A DNA stretch of 27,521 nt from Geochorda sp036562495 (GTDB lineage: Bacteria; Bacillota; Limnochordia; Limnochordales; Geochordaceae), in NCBI GenBank assembly GCA_036562495.1, contig DATCKA010000042.1, positions 1 to 27,521 of the forward strand. The letters run 5' to 3'. The number at the start of each line of letters is the position of its first letter. Position 1 is the first letter of the stretch. The notes beneath the pieces were generated by a model that worked only from the letters and a program-made list of their open reading frames with translations, was not told where the DNA came from and made no database searches. A program made the position numbers and the translations under genes. This document shows positions 8,451 through 15,700 of the stretch, piece by piece.

Positions 8451-9326
8451 ACGTCGACGCCGCAGCCTCCCACCACGCCGATGGCCACCTCCCGCCGGAG
8501 CGGCCGAACCCGGCAACGGCGCGAAGTGGCCGCGGTCCGCGCGCTGGAACGGGGGCTTTCGCTCCTCGAGACGCTGGCCCGCTCGCCGCGGCTGGCGCTG
8601 ACGGCCCTCGCCCAGGAGACCGGGCTGCCCGCCAGCACCGCCTACCGCCTGCTGGAGACCATGCGCCGCCGCGGCTTCGTGCAGTACGTGCCCGAGGCGG
8701 GCGTGTACCAGCTCGGCGTGCGCGCCTTCGAGGTGGGCAACGCCTTCGTCCAGACGCTGGGCCTGCACGAGGCCGCCCTGCCGGCCATGCGGCGCCTGGT
8801 GGAGGAGGTCAACGAGACGGTCAACCTGGCCGTGCGCGACGGCACCGAGGCGGTGTACGTGGGCCAGGTCGAGGGCCAGCACCTGGTCCGCATGTTCACT
8901 CAGATCGGGACCCGCGCCCCCCTCTACTGCACGGGCGTCGGCAAGGCCCTGTTGGCCTGGGCAGACCCGGCAGACGTGGCGGCGCTGTTTCGGGATGGGC
9001 CGCTGCAGGCCTACACCCCCCGTACCATCACGGATCCCGAGCGCCTGGCGGCCGAGCTCGATCGGGTGCGCGCCGCCGGCTTCGCCCTGGACGACGAGGA
9101 GCGCGAGCTGGGGGTGCGCTGCATCGCCGCGCCCATCCGCGGGCGGGCCGGCCAGGTGGTGGCCGCGCTGAGCCTCTCGGCCCCCGCCTCCCGCCTGAGC
9201 GACGCCCGGGTGGCCGAACTGGCCCCCCGGGTGATGGCGACGGCCCGGGCCATCTCGCGGAACCTCGGATGGGCGGGCGACCCGCTCTCCGGTGACGTCC
9301 CGACCCCACCCTCGTCCGGTTCGTGA
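8445..9326 (+). CDS. IclR-family transcriptional regulator
   Basis: This 293-residue protein (from ATG 8445) has an N-terminal winged helix-turn-helix at about residues 30-90, including LALTALAQETGLPASTAYRLLETMRRRGFV. The C-terminal IclR effector domain includes GTRAPLYCTGVGKALLAW and LGVRCIAAPIRGRAGQVVAALSLS. IclR proteins commonly sense small acids such as glyoxylate or aromatics. Its position between glcDEF (divergent) and the TRAP operon (same direction) suggests it controls one or both; this is inference. A GTG at 8436 is an alternative start, but the predicted transcription start lies downstream of it, favouring 8445. No normal Shine-Dalgarno is present for either start, which suggests a leaderless or nearly leaderless mRNA. 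Confidence 0.9.
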   Translation: METSTPQPPTTPMATSRRSGRTRQRREVAAVRALERGLSLLETLARSPRLALTALAQETGLPASTAYRLLETMRRRGFVQYVPEAGVYQLGVRAFEVGNAFVQTLGLHEAALPAMRRLVEEVNETVNLAVRDGTEAVYVGQVEGQHLVRMFTQIGTRAPLYCTGVGKALLAWADPADVAALFRDGPLQAYTPRTITDPERLAAELDRVRAAGFALDDEERELGVRCIAAPIRGRAGQVVAALSLSAPASRLSDARVAELAPRVMATARAISRNLGWAGDPLSGDVPTPPSSGS

Positions 9327-9342
9327 AAGGCCCTTCTACCTG

Positions 9343-9371
9343 TTGACAACGCTATCTAGCGTGACTATCGT
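9343..9371 (+). promoter_or_regulatory. Promoter of the TRAP operon
   Basis: TTGACA at 9343-9348 is a perfect -35 box. It is followed by a 17-bp spacer and TATCGT at 9366-9371 (four of six matches to TATAAT). It lies in the gap after iclR and about 77 bases before the binding-protein start, so the TRAP operon can be transcribed independently of iclR. Confidence 0.6.
9349..9362. promoter_or_regulatory. Palindromic operator inside the TRAP promoter spacer
   Basis: ACGCTATCTAGCGT is a perfect 6-bp inverted repeat (ACGCTA/TAGCGT) with a 2-bp centre, lying entirely between the -35 and -10 boxes. A protein bound here would block RNA polymerase, so a repressor site is the simplest reading. The binding protein is unknown; the IclR product next door is one candidate. 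Confidence 0.5.
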
Positions 9372-9447
9372 GGGAAGTAATCGCTTTCTTAACGTGCCCG
9401 AGCACGTCTGCCCGTCGAGACCGGACCCTTCCGAGGAGGTGTGCCCT

Positions 9448-10563
9448 GTGGAGGAGAGGCAGGAGCATCCCCAGAGCCTGGACCTGACGCGCCGGGATCT
9501 GCTCAAGACGGCCGCCGCCGGCCTGGCCGTCTCGGCGCTCGCAGGCAAGCGCGTCTTCGCCGCCACAGCGCCCCGCACGCGCTGGCGCATCCAGTCGGTC
9601 TGGGACGCCGGCACCGTCGGCTACACCCTCTTCGAACAGTTCTGCCGCAGAGTCGGCCAGCTGACCGAAGGCCGCCTCGAATTGCAACCGTTTCCTGCGG
9701 GAGCTGTCGTGGGCACCTTCGACATGTTCGAAGCCGTGCGCACGGGCGTGCTGGACGCCATGCACGTCTTCACCCTCTACTGGGCCGGCAAGATGCCGGT
9801 GACGGGCTTCCTGAGCTCGTACGCGCTGGGGCTCGACCGGCCGGACCAGTGGGAGGTCTGGTACTACGGCCTGGGCGGGCTCGAGCTGGCCCGGCGGGCC
9901 TACGCCGAGCAGGACCTCTTCTGGGTGGGGCCCGTCCAGCACGACTACAACCTGATCCACTCCAAGGTCCCCATCCGCAGCTTCGAGGAGTTCCGGGGCA
10001 AGAAGATCCGCTTCCCCGGAGGCATGATCGGCGACGTCTTCACCGCCGCGGGCGTCTCCACCGTGCTGCTGCCGGGCGGGGAGGTCTACCCGGCTCTCGA
10101 GCGGGGCGTCATCGACGCCGCGGACTTCGTCGGGCCGGCCGTCAACTACAACCTGGGCTTCCACCAGGTGACGCGCTACATCATCATGGGGCCGCCCAGC
10201 ACCCCCTGCATCCACCAGCCGGTCGACATCATCGACGTCACCGTCAACGCCCGCCGGTGGAACGCCCTGCCCAAGGAGCTCCAGGAGCTCTTCATCGCCG
10301 CCGTCCGGGAGCACTCCTGGGACCACTACGCCGGCATCCAGCGAGCCAACATCGAGGCCTGGGAGAAGTTCCGGCAGGCCGGGGTCGAGGTGATCCGGCT
10401 GTCGGAGGAGGACGTCCGCAAGTTCCGGCGCATCGCCATCGACGTCTGGTTCGACTGGGCCTCCAAGGACAGCTACTCCCGCGAGGCCTTCCGCAGCCAG
10501 CTGGCCTACATGAGGGAGCTCGGCTACGTCACGGACGAGGACCTCAGGGGCCGGAGCCTGTGA
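9448..10563 (+). CDS. dctP: TRAP transporter substrate-binding protein (DctP family, TakP-like)
   Basis: This 371-residue exported binding protein starts at GTG 9448, seven bases after GAGGAGGT. The open frame continues upstream into iclR, but this start places a twin-arginine motif TRRDLLK at residues 14-20, followed by a hydrophobic core and a likely cleavage site in RVFAATAP. There is no lipobox cysteine, so it should be a soluble extracytoplasmic protein. The mature part shows KKIRFPGGMIGDVF, LLPGGEVYPALERGVIDAADFVGP and a C-terminal NALPKELQELF, which resemble the TakP and lactate-binding branch that binds 2-oxo or 2-hydroxy monocarboxylates. With glycolate oxidase and malate synthase nearby, glycolate, lactate or glyoxylate is the likely ligand. 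The exact ligand is inference. Confidence 0.92.
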   Translation: MEERQEHPQSLDLTRRDLLKTAAAGLAVSALAGKRVFAATAPRTRWRIQSVWDAGTVGYTLFEQFCRRVGQLTEGRLELQPFPAGAVVGTFDMFEAVRTGVLDAMHVFTLYWAGKMPVTGFLSSYALGLDRPDQWEVWYYGLGGLELARRAYAEQDLFWVGPVQHDYNLIHSKVPIRSFEEFRGKKIRFPGGMIGDVFTAAGVSTVLLPGGEVYPALERGVIDAADFVGPAVNYNLGFHQVTRYIIMGPPSTPCIHQPVDIIDVTVNARRWNALPKELQELFIAAVREHSWDHYAGIQRANIEAWEKFRQAGVEVIRLSEEDVRKFRRIAIDVWFDWASKDSYSREAFRSQLAYMRELGYVTDEDLRGRSL

Positions 10564-10592
10564 CTCCGGCCCCGCTCCGGTGGGAGGCAGCC

Positions 10593-11210
10593 ATGGGCAC
10601 CCTCCTGGCGTGGATCGATCGCATCAGCCTCTGGTCGGGGCGGCTGGCCAGCTGGCTCACGTTGGCGGCGACGCTGATCCTGACCTACGAGGTGGCGGCT
10701 CGCTACGTCTTCGGCGCGCCGACGCGATGGGCCCACGACACGTCGACGCTGCTCTTCGGCGCGCTGTACGCCCTCACGGGCGCCTACGCGCTGTACGCCA
10801 ACAACCACGTCGGCGTCGACCTCTTCTACTCGCGCCTGTCCCCTCGCGCCCGGGCGGGGCTCGACGTGGCCACCTTCATCATCTTCTTCGCCTTCGTCGG
10901 GGCGTTCTTCTGGTACGGATGGGACTTCTTCTGGGACTCCTTCCGGCGCCGGGAGTTTTCGCTCAACAACCCGTCCATCCCCATCTACCCGGCCAAGTTC
11001 GCGATCCCGCTGGGCGCCGGCCTGCTGTTGCTGCAGGGGATCGCCAAGCTCGTCCGGGACATCCACCTGCTCGTGACGGGGCAGCCCCTCGAGGCAGCGG
11101 CTCGCCGCGAGGTGAGCCCGGCCGCTTCGCACGGTGCCGGTCCGGTGGTGGCAGCCGGCGGGGCGACGATGGGCACCTATGACGCGAGCCGGCGGGGGGA
11201 TGGCACATGA
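10593..11210 (+). CDS. dctQ: TRAP transporter small permease subunit (DctQ)
   Basis: This 205-residue membrane protein has four hydrophobic segments. The first ends in YEVAARYVFGAPTRWAHDTS, the conserved DctQ region, and is followed by LYANNHVGVDLFYSRLSPRARAGLD. GGGAGG (10582-10587) lies 5 nt before the ATG. The open frame extends upstream through the out-of-frame binding-protein gene, but only this start gives DctQ. About 40 residues after the last membrane segment are Ala/Gly-rich and poorly conserved. It starts 29 bp after the binding-protein stop, and its stop overlaps the dctM start in ATGA, consistent with translational coupling. It should form the membrane complex with DctM. Confidence 0.92.
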   Translation: MGTLLAWIDRISLWSGRLASWLTLAATLILTYEVAARYVFGAPTRWAHDTSTLLFGALYALTGAYALYANNHVGVDLFYSRLSPRARAGLDVATFIIFFAFVGAFFWYGWDFFWDSFRRREFSLNNPSIPIYPAKFAIPLGAGLLLLQGIAKLVRDIHLLVTGQPLEAAARREVSPAASHGAGPVVAAGGATMGTYDASRRGDGT

Positions 11211-12523
11211 TGAGCGTCGAGGTCCTGACCCTGGTGATGTTCGGCAGCCTGCTGCTGCTACTGGCCACCGGCCTGCCGCTGGCCTTCGTCACAGGAGGCA
11301 TCGCCGCCGGCCTCATCTCGTGGCTGTGGAGCCCTGATGCCCTGGCGCTGGTGCCGCAGCGAGCGTGGGGCCAGATGTCCAACTACCTGCTGGCGGCCAT
11401 CCCGCTCTTCATCTTCATGGCCTCGATGCTGGAGAAGGCCGGGCTCATCGAGGAGCTCTTCGACGTGGCATACAAGTGGGTCGGCCGGGTACCGGGCGGG
11501 CTGGCCCTGGCCACGGTGCTGGCTTCCACCGTGATGGCGGCCATGGTGGGCGTCATCGGGGCGTCGGTGGTCACCATGGGGCTGGTGGCCATGCCCACGA
11601 TGCTGCGCCGGGGCTACAGCCCCACCCTGAGCATCGGCACGGTGATGGCCGGTGGCACGCTGGGCATCCTGATCCCGCCCAGCGTGCTGGCCATCGTCTA
11701 CGCGCTGCTGGCCAACCAGTCGGTGGGGGAGCTCTACCTGGGCTCCGTGGTGCCCGGGCTGGTCCTCTCGGGACTCTATTGCGCCTACGTCCTCGGGTCG
11801 GCCGTGCTCCGCCCCGAGACGGCGCCCCGCATGCGCAAGGAGGAGGTGCCGCCGCTCTCCGAGCGGCTGCGTGCCCTCGGGCGCATCTGGGCGCCGGCCC
11901 TGCTCATCGCGCTGGTGCTCGGGACCATCTTCGCCGGGGTCGCCGCCCCCACCGAGGCCGCAGCCGTGGGGGCGACCGGGGCCATCCTGGTGGCCGCCCT
12001 CCACCGCCGGCTCACGTGGAGGAGCCTGAGGGAGGCCCTGGAGCAGACGGCCCGCTCGACGGCCATGGTGATGTGGATCATCTTCGGCGCCAGCGTCTTC
12101 GTGGCGTTCTACGTGGCGGCGGGCGGCGACGCCTTCGTGCGGGAGCTGATGCTGGCCACGGGCCTGGGCCCCACCGGGCTCCTGATCCTGATGAACGTCA
12201 TCCTCATCGTGCTGGGCATGTTCCTGGACTGGGTCGGCATCCTCTACCTGGCGGTGCCCATCTTCCTGCCCCTGGTGCGCGAGCTGGGCTTCGACCCGCT
12301 GTGGTTCGGCGTGCTCTACCTGGTCAACATGCAGATGGCCTTTTTGAGCCCGCCTTTCGGATACGCGCTCTTCTACGTGCGCGGCATCGCCCCGGAGCTC
12401 CCGATGAGCACCATCTACCGTGCGGCGGTACCGTTCTTGCTGCTGCAGCTACTGGGCCTGATCCTGGTGGGCCTCTTCCCGTCGCTGGCCACCTGGCTGC
12501 CGGGCCTGGTCTACGGCCGATAG
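11207..12523 (+). CDS. dctM: TRAP transporter large permease subunit (DctM)
   Basis: This 438-residue polytopic protein has about twelve hydrophobic segments. Family motifs include GLPLAFVTGGIAAGL, LLAAIPLFIFMASMLEKAG, GVIGASVVTMGLVAMPTMLRRGY and GTLGILIPPSVLAIVYALL. It is the ion-coupled (usually Na+) transport subunit of the TRAP system. Its ATG overlaps the dctQ stop by four bases; a second ATG follows immediately, so the start could be three bases later. The last gene of the operon, it ends just before a strong hairpin and converges on malate synthase. Length and motifs look complete. Confidence 0.94.
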   Translation: MMSVEVLTLVMFGSLLLLLATGLPLAFVTGGIAAGLISWLWSPDALALVPQRAWGQMSNYLLAAIPLFIFMASMLEKAGLIEELFDVAYKWVGRVPGGLALATVLASTVMAAMVGVIGASVVTMGLVAMPTMLRRGYSPTLSIGTVMAGGTLGILIPPSVLAIVYALLANQSVGELYLGSVVPGLVLSGLYCAYVLGSAVLRPETAPRMRKEEVPPLSERLRALGRIWAPALLIALVLGTIFAGVAAPTEAAAVGATGAILVAALHRRLTWRSLREALEQTARSTAMVMWIIFGASVFVAFYVAAGGDAFVRELMLATGLGPTGLLILMNVILIVLGMFLDWVGILYLAVPIFLPLVRELGFDPLWFGVLYLVNMQMAFLSPPFGYALFYVRGIAPELPMSTIYRAAVPFLLLQLLGLILVGLFPSLATWLPGLVYGR

Positions 12524-12557
12524 AGGGAGGCGCGGCCCTTCAGGCCGCGCCTGCCTC
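12523..12557. terminator. Bidirectional hairpin between dctM and aceB
   Basis: AGGCGCGGCC (12528-12537) and GGCCGCGCCT (12543-12552) pair perfectly over a 5-nt loop. The stem continues past one G-G mismatch with GAGG (12523-12526) and CCTC (12554-12557). It lies exactly across the convergent stop codons and forms the final codons of aceB. No T-run is present, so termination is inferred from stem strength and position. Confidence 0.55.
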
Positions 12558-14159
12558 CCGCTCCAGGTGTTCCGTCGCCGGCCACGTCAAGAACTCCGCG
12601 AACTCCTCGTCCAGCACGAGCTGGTCAAGCAGCGAGGCGGCCTCCTCGTAGCGCACGGGGCCCTCCTCCGAAGCTCTGCCGGCAGCAGCCGCCAGCAGCC
12701 GCTGCAGCTCCTCGCGGCGCACCGCCTCGTAGAGGTCGGCCGAGAAAGCCGGCCCCTCGGCGAGCCGGGCCCCGTGCACCCGCCACTGCCACAGCTGCGA
12801 GCGGGAGATCTCGGCGGTAGCGGTATCCTCCATCAGGTGGTCGATGGCCACCGCCCCCCGCCCGCCCAGCCAGGCCCCCAGGTACTGCAGGGCGACGCGC
12901 ACGTTGGTCCGCACCCCCGACTCGGTGACCGGGCCGGTGGGGATCGCGACCAGCTCCTCGTCCGAGGGCTCGTCGGCCGGCACCACGGCGAGCTGATGCG
13001 GCCCCCCGAGCGCCCGGTCGAAGACCTCCTGCACGACCGGCACCAGCCCCGGATGCGCCACCCAGGCGCCGTCGTACCCCTCGGCGGCCTCCCACTGCTT
13101 GTCGGCCCGCACCTGCTCGAGGGCTCGCTCGTTGGCCTCGGGATCGTCCCGGCGCGGGATGTAGGCCGACATGCCGCCGATGGCGTGAGCCCCCCGGCGA
13201 TGGCAGGTCCGCACGAGCCGCCGCGACGCCGCCCGAAGGAACGGCGTGGCCGGCACCGTCATGAGCCGGCGGTCCGGCAGCACCAGGTCGGCTCGGTGGC
13301 GGAAGGTCTTGATGAAGCTGAAGATGTAGTCCCACCGCCCCAGGTTGAGGCCGGTGATGCGCTCCCGCAGTTCGTAGAGGATGGCCTCCATCTCGAAGGC
13401 GGCCAGGACGTGCTCGATGAGCACGGTGCAGCGGATGGAGCCCCGAGGCAGCCCCAGCGCCTGCTCCGACAAGGCGAACACCCGATCCCACAGGCGCGCC
13501 TCCAACCGTCCCTCCAGCTTGGGCAGGTAGAAGTACGGGCCGCTCCCCCGCTCCAGGAGCACAGCGGCGTTGTGGAAGGCGAAGAGCCCGAAGTCGAACA
13601 GGGCGCCGGCCACGGGGCGTCCGTCCACCCGCACGTGCGGCTCATCCAGGTGCCAGCCCCGCGGGCGCACGGTCAGGACGGCGGTGGTCTCCCCCAGCCG
13701 GTACTCCCTGCCGTCAGGGGCGACGTAGCGGATGGTGCGGCGCACGGCATCGTAGAGGTTGGCCTGTCCCTGCACCATGTTGGCCCAGGTGGGAGCGTTG
13801 GCGTCCTCGAAGTCGGCCATGAAGACCCGGGCTCCCGAGTTGAGGGCGTTGATGATCATCTTGCGGTCCGTGGGTCCCGTGATCTCGACCCGGCGATCCC
13901 GCAGGTCGGCCGGCGGCGGGGCCACCCGCCAGTCGTCGCGGCGAGCCGGGTCGTCCGGCGATGGCGAGGTGGGTCGCCAGCCGGCCGCGATGGCCGCCTG
14001 GCGGGCTCTGCGCTGCTCGAGCAGCGCCTGCCGCTCCCCCTCGAACTCCCGTGCCAGCGTCGCGACGAAGGCCAGGGCGTCTGCCGTCAGGATCCGCTGA
14101 GCATCCCCGACGTCGCCTCCGCCCAACTCGACCCCGTCGGGCCACGCTCTGGTTGCCAC
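12540..14159 (-). CDS. aceB: Malate synthase A
   Basis: This 539-residue enzyme condenses glyoxylate with acetyl-CoA to give malate. Length is close to E. coli AceB (533). Family landmarks are present in order: MADFEDANAPTW (114-125), VRPRGWHLDE with the catalytic arginine near 166, ERGSGPYFYLPKLEGRLEARLW, the signature RERITGLNLGRWDYIF (about 265-280), and HLMEDTATAEISRSQLWQW with the catalytic aspartate. The open frame runs upstream well beyond this, but GTG 14159 follows GGGGAGGGG at normal spacing and gives the expected N-terminus. It lies downstream of glcD-glcF copy 2 in the same direction, with its own promoter region between. No isocitrate lyase is in the window, so its glyoxylate probably comes from glycolate oxidation. 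Confidence 0.95.
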   Translation of the reverse strand: MATRAWPDGVELGGGDVGDAQRILTADALAFVATLAREFEGERQALLEQRRARQAAIAAGWRPTSPSPDDPARRDDWRVAPPPADLRDRRVEITGPTDRKMIINALNSGARVFMADFEDANAPTWANMVQGQANLYDAVRRTIRYVAPDGREYRLGETTAVLTVRPRGWHLDEPHVRVDGRPVAGALFDFGLFAFHNAAVLLERGSGPYFYLPKLEGRLEARLWDRVFALSEQALGLPRGSIRCTVLIEHVLAAFEMEAILYELRERITGLNLGRWDYIFSFIKTFRHRADLVLPDRRLMTVPATPFLRAASRRLVRTCHRRGAHAIGGMSAYIPRRDDPEANERALEQVRADKQWEAAEGYDGAWVAHPGLVPVVQEVFDRALGGPHQLAVVPADEPSDEELVAIPTGPVTESGVRTNVRVALQYLGAWLGGRGAVAIDHLMEDTATAEISRSQLWQWRVHGARLAEGPAFSADLYEAVRREELQRLLAAAAGRASEEGPVRYEEAASLLDQLVLDEEFAEFLTWPATEHLEREAGAA

Positions 14160-14205
14160 CCCGCACCCCTCCCCTTGGGCGCCGCCCGCCGCGGACGGCA
14201 CCCGG

Positions 14206-14264
14206 TAGCGCTTTGTAAGCGCTATCGTTACCAATAGCATGCGGCGAGGGGTGTCACCTGTCAA
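14206..14264 (-). promoter_or_regulatory. aceB control region: TTGACA -35 and cre-like palindromic operator
   Basis: Reading leftward, TTGACA lies at 14264-14259; no convincing -10 is found at standard spacing. Downstream is a 19-bp palindrome, TAGCGCTTTGTAAGCGCTA (14206-14224), with 8-bp arms and a 3-bp centre. Each arm contains AGCGCT, itself self-complementary, and the two copies are 11 bp apart, one helical turn. The overlapping plus-strand sequence TGTAAGCGCTATCG (14214-14227) resembles the LacI-family/CcpA cre consensus. A LacI-family repressor or carbon-control site is likely; the protein is unknown. Confidence 0.55.
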
Positions 14265-14299
14265 CGTGCGAAGGGGTTTTTCGCTCCTTGGAAATCGGC

Positions 14300-15700
14300 T
14301 CAGTCTCCCGACACGCGGCCGCGGGCGATGGCCTCGTCGAGGAGCTCCGCGATGTGACGCACCCGCAGGCCCTCCCGGTCGAGGCCGCTCTTGCGGGCGC
14401 CCACCAGGAGCTGCAGGTGGCAGGGGGTGTTGGCCACCGCCAGGATGGTGGCCCCGGTGGCGCGCACGTGGGCCATCTTGCGCTCGAGCACCTGAGCGCT
14501 CATCTCGGGCTGGGTCAGGTTGTAGATGCCGCCCGCCCCGCAGCACCGGTCCGCCTCGGGCAGCTCCACGTAGGTCAGGCCGGGGATGCGCCGCAGGAGC
14601 CGGCGAGGAGGCTCCACCACCCGCTGGACGTGGCGCAGGTGGCACGAGTCCTGGTAGGTGACGACGCCCTCCAGCCGTCCCATCGGGGGCAGGGGCACGT
14701 CCGCGAGCAACTCGGAGAAGTCCCGCACCCGCTCCGAGAAGCGCCGGGCGCGCTCGAGCCACCGCTGACGCTCCGGGTCGCGCCCCAGCTCCCCGTCCCG
14801 GGCATGGGCGAGCAGCTTGGGGTACTCCTTGAGCTGGGCGCCGCAGCCTCCGGCGATGTTGACGACGTAGTCAGCCTGCACCCGCTCGAAGGCTTCGATG
14901 TTGCGGCAGGCCTGCCGGACGGCCTGCTCCAGCTGGCCGGCATGGGCATGCACGGCGCCGCAACACCCCTGGCCCGGAGGCACCACCACCTCGAAGCCGG
15001 CGGCCTCCAGCACCCGGATGGCCGCCCGGTTGACCTCGCCCAGGACCATCTCCTGGACGCAGCCCAGGAAGAAGGCGACTCGCCCCCGGCGGGGCACGTC
15101 CGTCCGTGCGCCGGAAGCACGAAAGCGGCCCGTGCGCCACGGAGCAGGGACCGGGGGCAGCACCGCCTCCAGCTGTCCCATCGCAGGCCAGAGGCGCTGT
15201 AAGAGCCCGGTCGCACGCACGGCCCGCCGCAGACCCGTCGCCTCGTACGCCCACAGGAGCCACCGGCCCAGCCTCAGCCCGCGGGGTGATCCCAGGATGC
15301 GCCCGATGCCGAGGCGACGGGCCAGGCGCTCCGGCCAGGGCCGTGCCACCTGCGTCTCGATGGCGGCCCGGGCTTGCTCCAGGATGGCGCCGTAGGGGAC
15401 GCCGGCCGGGCACGCCGTCTCGCAGGCCCGGCATCCGATGCACAGGTCCAGGTGGGGCGCGATGTCGCTCAGCGAGAGCCCTCCCTCGTAGGCCGCCCGC
15501 ACCAACGCGATGCGGCCCCTGGGGCTCTCCGGCTCGAGCAGCGTCTGGCCGTAGGTGGGACAGGCCGACAGGCAGAAGCCGCAGCGGATGCACTGGTAGG
15601 TCAGCTCGCCCGCCGCGTCCAGCCAGGCCGAGGCGGCCCGCGACGCACCCGCCCCATCCGACGCCGCCAGGGGCAGGCCCCCCTCCGTCTGCACGCTCAT
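14300..15700 (-). CDS. glcF: GlcF-like iron-sulfur oxidoreductase subunit (copy 2)
   Basis: This 466-residue protein has two 4Fe-4S motifs at Cys37/40/43/47 and Cys87/90/93/97, followed by two CCG motifs (GCCGAVHAH and CCGAGGIYN). It is therefore a second GlcF-type electron-transfer subunit. The ATG at 15700 overlaps the glcD copy 2 stop codon in ATGA, so the two are translationally coupled. The open frame extends far upstream in a frame antisense or out of phase to glcD, which is an artefact of high GC. No glcE lies with this pair, unlike the 4417-8367 set. It could serve a two-subunit D-lactate or glycolate dehydrogenase. The physiological substrate is not decided by sequence. Confidence 0.9.
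   Translation of the reverse strand: MSVQTEGGLPLAASDGAGASRAASAWLDAAGELTYQCIRCGFCLSACPTYGQTLLEPESPRGRIALVRAAYEGGLSLSDIAPHLDLCIGCRACETACPAGVPYGAILEQARAAIETQVARPWPERLARRLGIGRILGSPRGLRLGRWLLWAYEATGLRRAVRATGLLQRLWPAMGQLEAVLPPVPAPWRTGRFRASGARTDVPRRGRVAFFLGCVQEMVLGEVNRAAIRVLEAAGFEVVVPPGQGCCGAVHAHAGQLEQAVRQACRNIEAFERVQADYVVNIAGGCGAQLKEYPKLLAHARDGELGRDPERQRWLERARRFSERVRDFSELLADVPLPPMGRLEGVVTYQDSCHLRHVQRVVEPPRRLLRRIPGLTYVELPEADRCCGAGGIYNLTQPEMSAQVLERKMAHVRATGATILAVANTPCHLQLLVGARKSGLDREGLRVRHIAELLDEAIARGRVSGD

Noticed and set aside
12567..14237. A 556-codon plus-strand frame opposite aceB
   Set aside because: Antisense to malate synthase, whose catalytic motifs are intact; no domain seen.
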